A stretch of DNA of 6,065 nt from Phenylobacterium sp. CCH9-H3. GTDB lineage: Bacteria > Pseudomonadota > Alphaproteobacteria > Caulobacterales > Caulobacteraceae. The notes under the pieces are model-generated. The model ran no database searches and was not told the origin of the DNA. It saw nothing but the letters and a program-made list of their open reading frames with translations. Shown one piece after another: positions 5,459 through 6,065 of the stretch. The stretch lies in contig NZ_LSJI01000017.1 of the NCBI RefSeq assembly GCF_001557235.1, forward strand, positions 1 through 6,065, read 5' to 3'. Each line of letters opens with the position of its first letter. Position 1 is the stretch's first letter. The position numbers and the translations under genes are program-made.

Positions 5459-6052
5459 ATGCTCGATCCCGTGTTCATCGTCACGGACATCGAGGCTGAC
5501 GGTCCGGACCCGGGTGTTAACTCCATGAGAGCCTTCGCTTCTATTGCAATAGGTCTCGACGGCGACGAGCGGGGGTCCTTCGAAGCCGTATTGCTACCCT
5601 TAGACGGCGCACGATCCGACGTTCGGACACTGGAGTGGTTTCAGTCGCAGCCCGAAGCCTGGTCGGCGGCAACGACCGGGGCGGAACCTTCGGCCACAGT
5701 GATGGCCGACTATGTGGAATGGGTTCGCACCTTCTCAGGCGGGCGGATATTCACCGCTTACCCCTTTTCGTTCGACGGCATCTGGATCGACCACTATTTG
5801 CGGCGCTTCACCAAACACGCGTTGGTCGAAGGTCATTACGCAGTTGGGCGGCTGTTCGATGGCTCGGGTTTTTGCCTCAAGTCTTTCGCTGCCGCGCTTG
5901 TGGGGCGCCCGCCTTGGGATTGCCCTCCGTCTGCACTTCCAAAAGAGTGGTTCGGCGGCCATGAACATACGCATCGCGCGATCGATGATGCCCGCGGATA
6001 CGCGCACCTGCGTGAGGATCGGCGTGCAATAGGCACCCCCTTCGTGGGGTGA
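5459..6052 (+). CDS. DEDDh-type 3'-5' exonuclease (exoribonuclease-like), C-terminus probably replaced
   Basis: A 197-residue protein with every catalytic residue of the DEDDh fold. Exo I is D10-I-E12 in FIVTDIEADGP, Exo II is D106 in SFDGIWIDHYL, and Exo III is H172 and D177 in HTHRAIDDARGYA (H-x4-D). Such enzymes use two metal ions to remove nucleotides from 3' ends of RNA or DNA. Compact members without other domains include the Rv2179c-like exoribonucleases, the closest resemblance here; the substrate cannot be told from sequence. The native frame probably ends near R185: the last 12 residues (EDRRAIGTPFVG) are encoded by repeat-rich DNA that looks like an insertion-sequence end. Since these residues follow the last catalytic Asp, activity could survive. 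Codon use includes TTA and ATA and is far less GC-biased than the trb genes, suggesting separate acquisition. Translation probably depends on the upstream leader ORF. Confidence 0.8.
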   Translation: MLDPVFIVTDIEADGPDPGVNSMRAFASIAIGLDGDERGSFEAVLLPLDGARSDVRTLEWFQSQPEAWSAATTGAEPSATVMADYVEWVRTFSGGRIFTAYPFSFDGIWIDHYLRRFTKHALVEGHYAVGRLFDGSGFCLKSFAAALVGRPPWDCPPSALPKEWFGGHEHTHRAIDDARGYAHLREDRRAIGTPFVG

Positions 6053-6065
6053 TCGGCGTGCAAAA
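6013..6065. mobile_element. Probable terminus of an IS21-family insertion sequence (partial)
   Basis: From about 6013 the sequence starts with TG and carries a tandem pattern, GATCGGCGTGCAA then a CACCCC/GGGGTG hairpin then GATCGGCGTGCAA again, running off the window at GCAAAA. IS21-family elements begin with TG and have several short repeats near their ends that serve as transposase sites, and GTGCAAAA-like terminal motifs recall this group. The boundary coincides with the end of recognisable exonuclease sequence. No transposase (istA/istB) is visible, so the identity is an inference. Confidence 0.4.
6017..6063 (+). repeat. 13-bp exact direct repeat flanking a hairpin
   Basis: GATCGGCGTGCAA occurs at 6017-6029 and again at 6051-6063, a 34-bp offset. 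Between them CACCCC (6034-6039) pairs with GGGGTG (6046-6051) over a 6-base loop. The exonuclease stop codon (6050-6052) straddles the junction of hairpin and second repeat. Confidence 0.8.

Noticed and set aside
5208..5528. 106-codon rightward frame, and a 100-codon leftward frame at 5224-5526
   Set aside because: Both are low-complexity translations without motifs and run into the start of the exonuclease gene; the Shine-Dalgarno sequence is about 15 nt from ATG 5208, which is too far.
6034..6051. CACCCC/GGGGTG hairpin as an intrinsic terminator of the exonuclease gene
   Set aside because: It spans the stop codon, has no T-run after it and is part of the repeated IS-like end structure.
1..6065. 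tRNA, rRNA, CRISPR array, riboswitch or replication origin
   Set aside because: No cloverleaf-like sequence, regularly spaced repeat array, conserved riboswitch core or iteron cluster was seen on reading either strand.

Overview
The window is GC-rich (very high in the first 4.6 kb, visibly lower after about 5.2 kb) and reads like the accessory genome of an alphaproteobacterium (Caulobacterales or Sphingomonadales type; this is inferred from gene content and codon bias, not from a marker gene). It most likely shows the 3' end of a conjugative-transfer (trb) gene cluster of an integrative conjugative element or plasmid, followed by stability and cargo genes.

Region 1 (1-2278, + strand): the tail of a P-type/trb type IV secretion cluster. 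It holds a 5'-truncated TrbG (VirB9-like), a complete TrbI (VirB10-like) and a small DUF2274 protein. The three genes overlap by a few bases and are clearly one operon. TrbG and TrbI belong to the outer-membrane core complex of the mating channel. Region 2 (2208-3224, - strand): a LysR-type regulator that converges on the operon, its 3' end overlapping DUF2274 by 71 bp. Region 3 (about 3225-3430): a divergent control region with a plausible promoter and a 5+5 bp inverted repeat inside the spacer of the rightward promoter.

Region 4 (3431-5181, + strand): a compact three-gene unit made of a DUF1778 ribbon-helix-helix antitoxin, a GNAT acetyltransferase toxin (TacT-like, TTG start, in frame with the antitoxin after its TGA) and a fused MNT nucleotidyltransferase-HEPN protein that overlaps the toxin by ATGA. 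The architecture suggests two toxin-type activities, tRNA acetylation and a HEPN module with an on-board nucleotidyltransferase, under one autoregulated promoter, which would help maintain the mobile element.

Region 5 (5182-6065): a less GC-rich segment. A 277-bp stretch without a convincing large gene carries three inverted repeats, a possible 31-codon ORF and a 5-codon leader ORF with a perfect but hairpin-paired Shine-Dalgarno sequence. The leader stop abuts the start of a DEDDh-type 3'-5' exonuclease gene (TAAATG). The last ~50 bp carry a 13-bp direct repeat around a hairpin. This resembles an IS21-family terminus that has replaced the native C-terminus of the exonuclease. No rRNA, tRNA or CRISPR array was seen.
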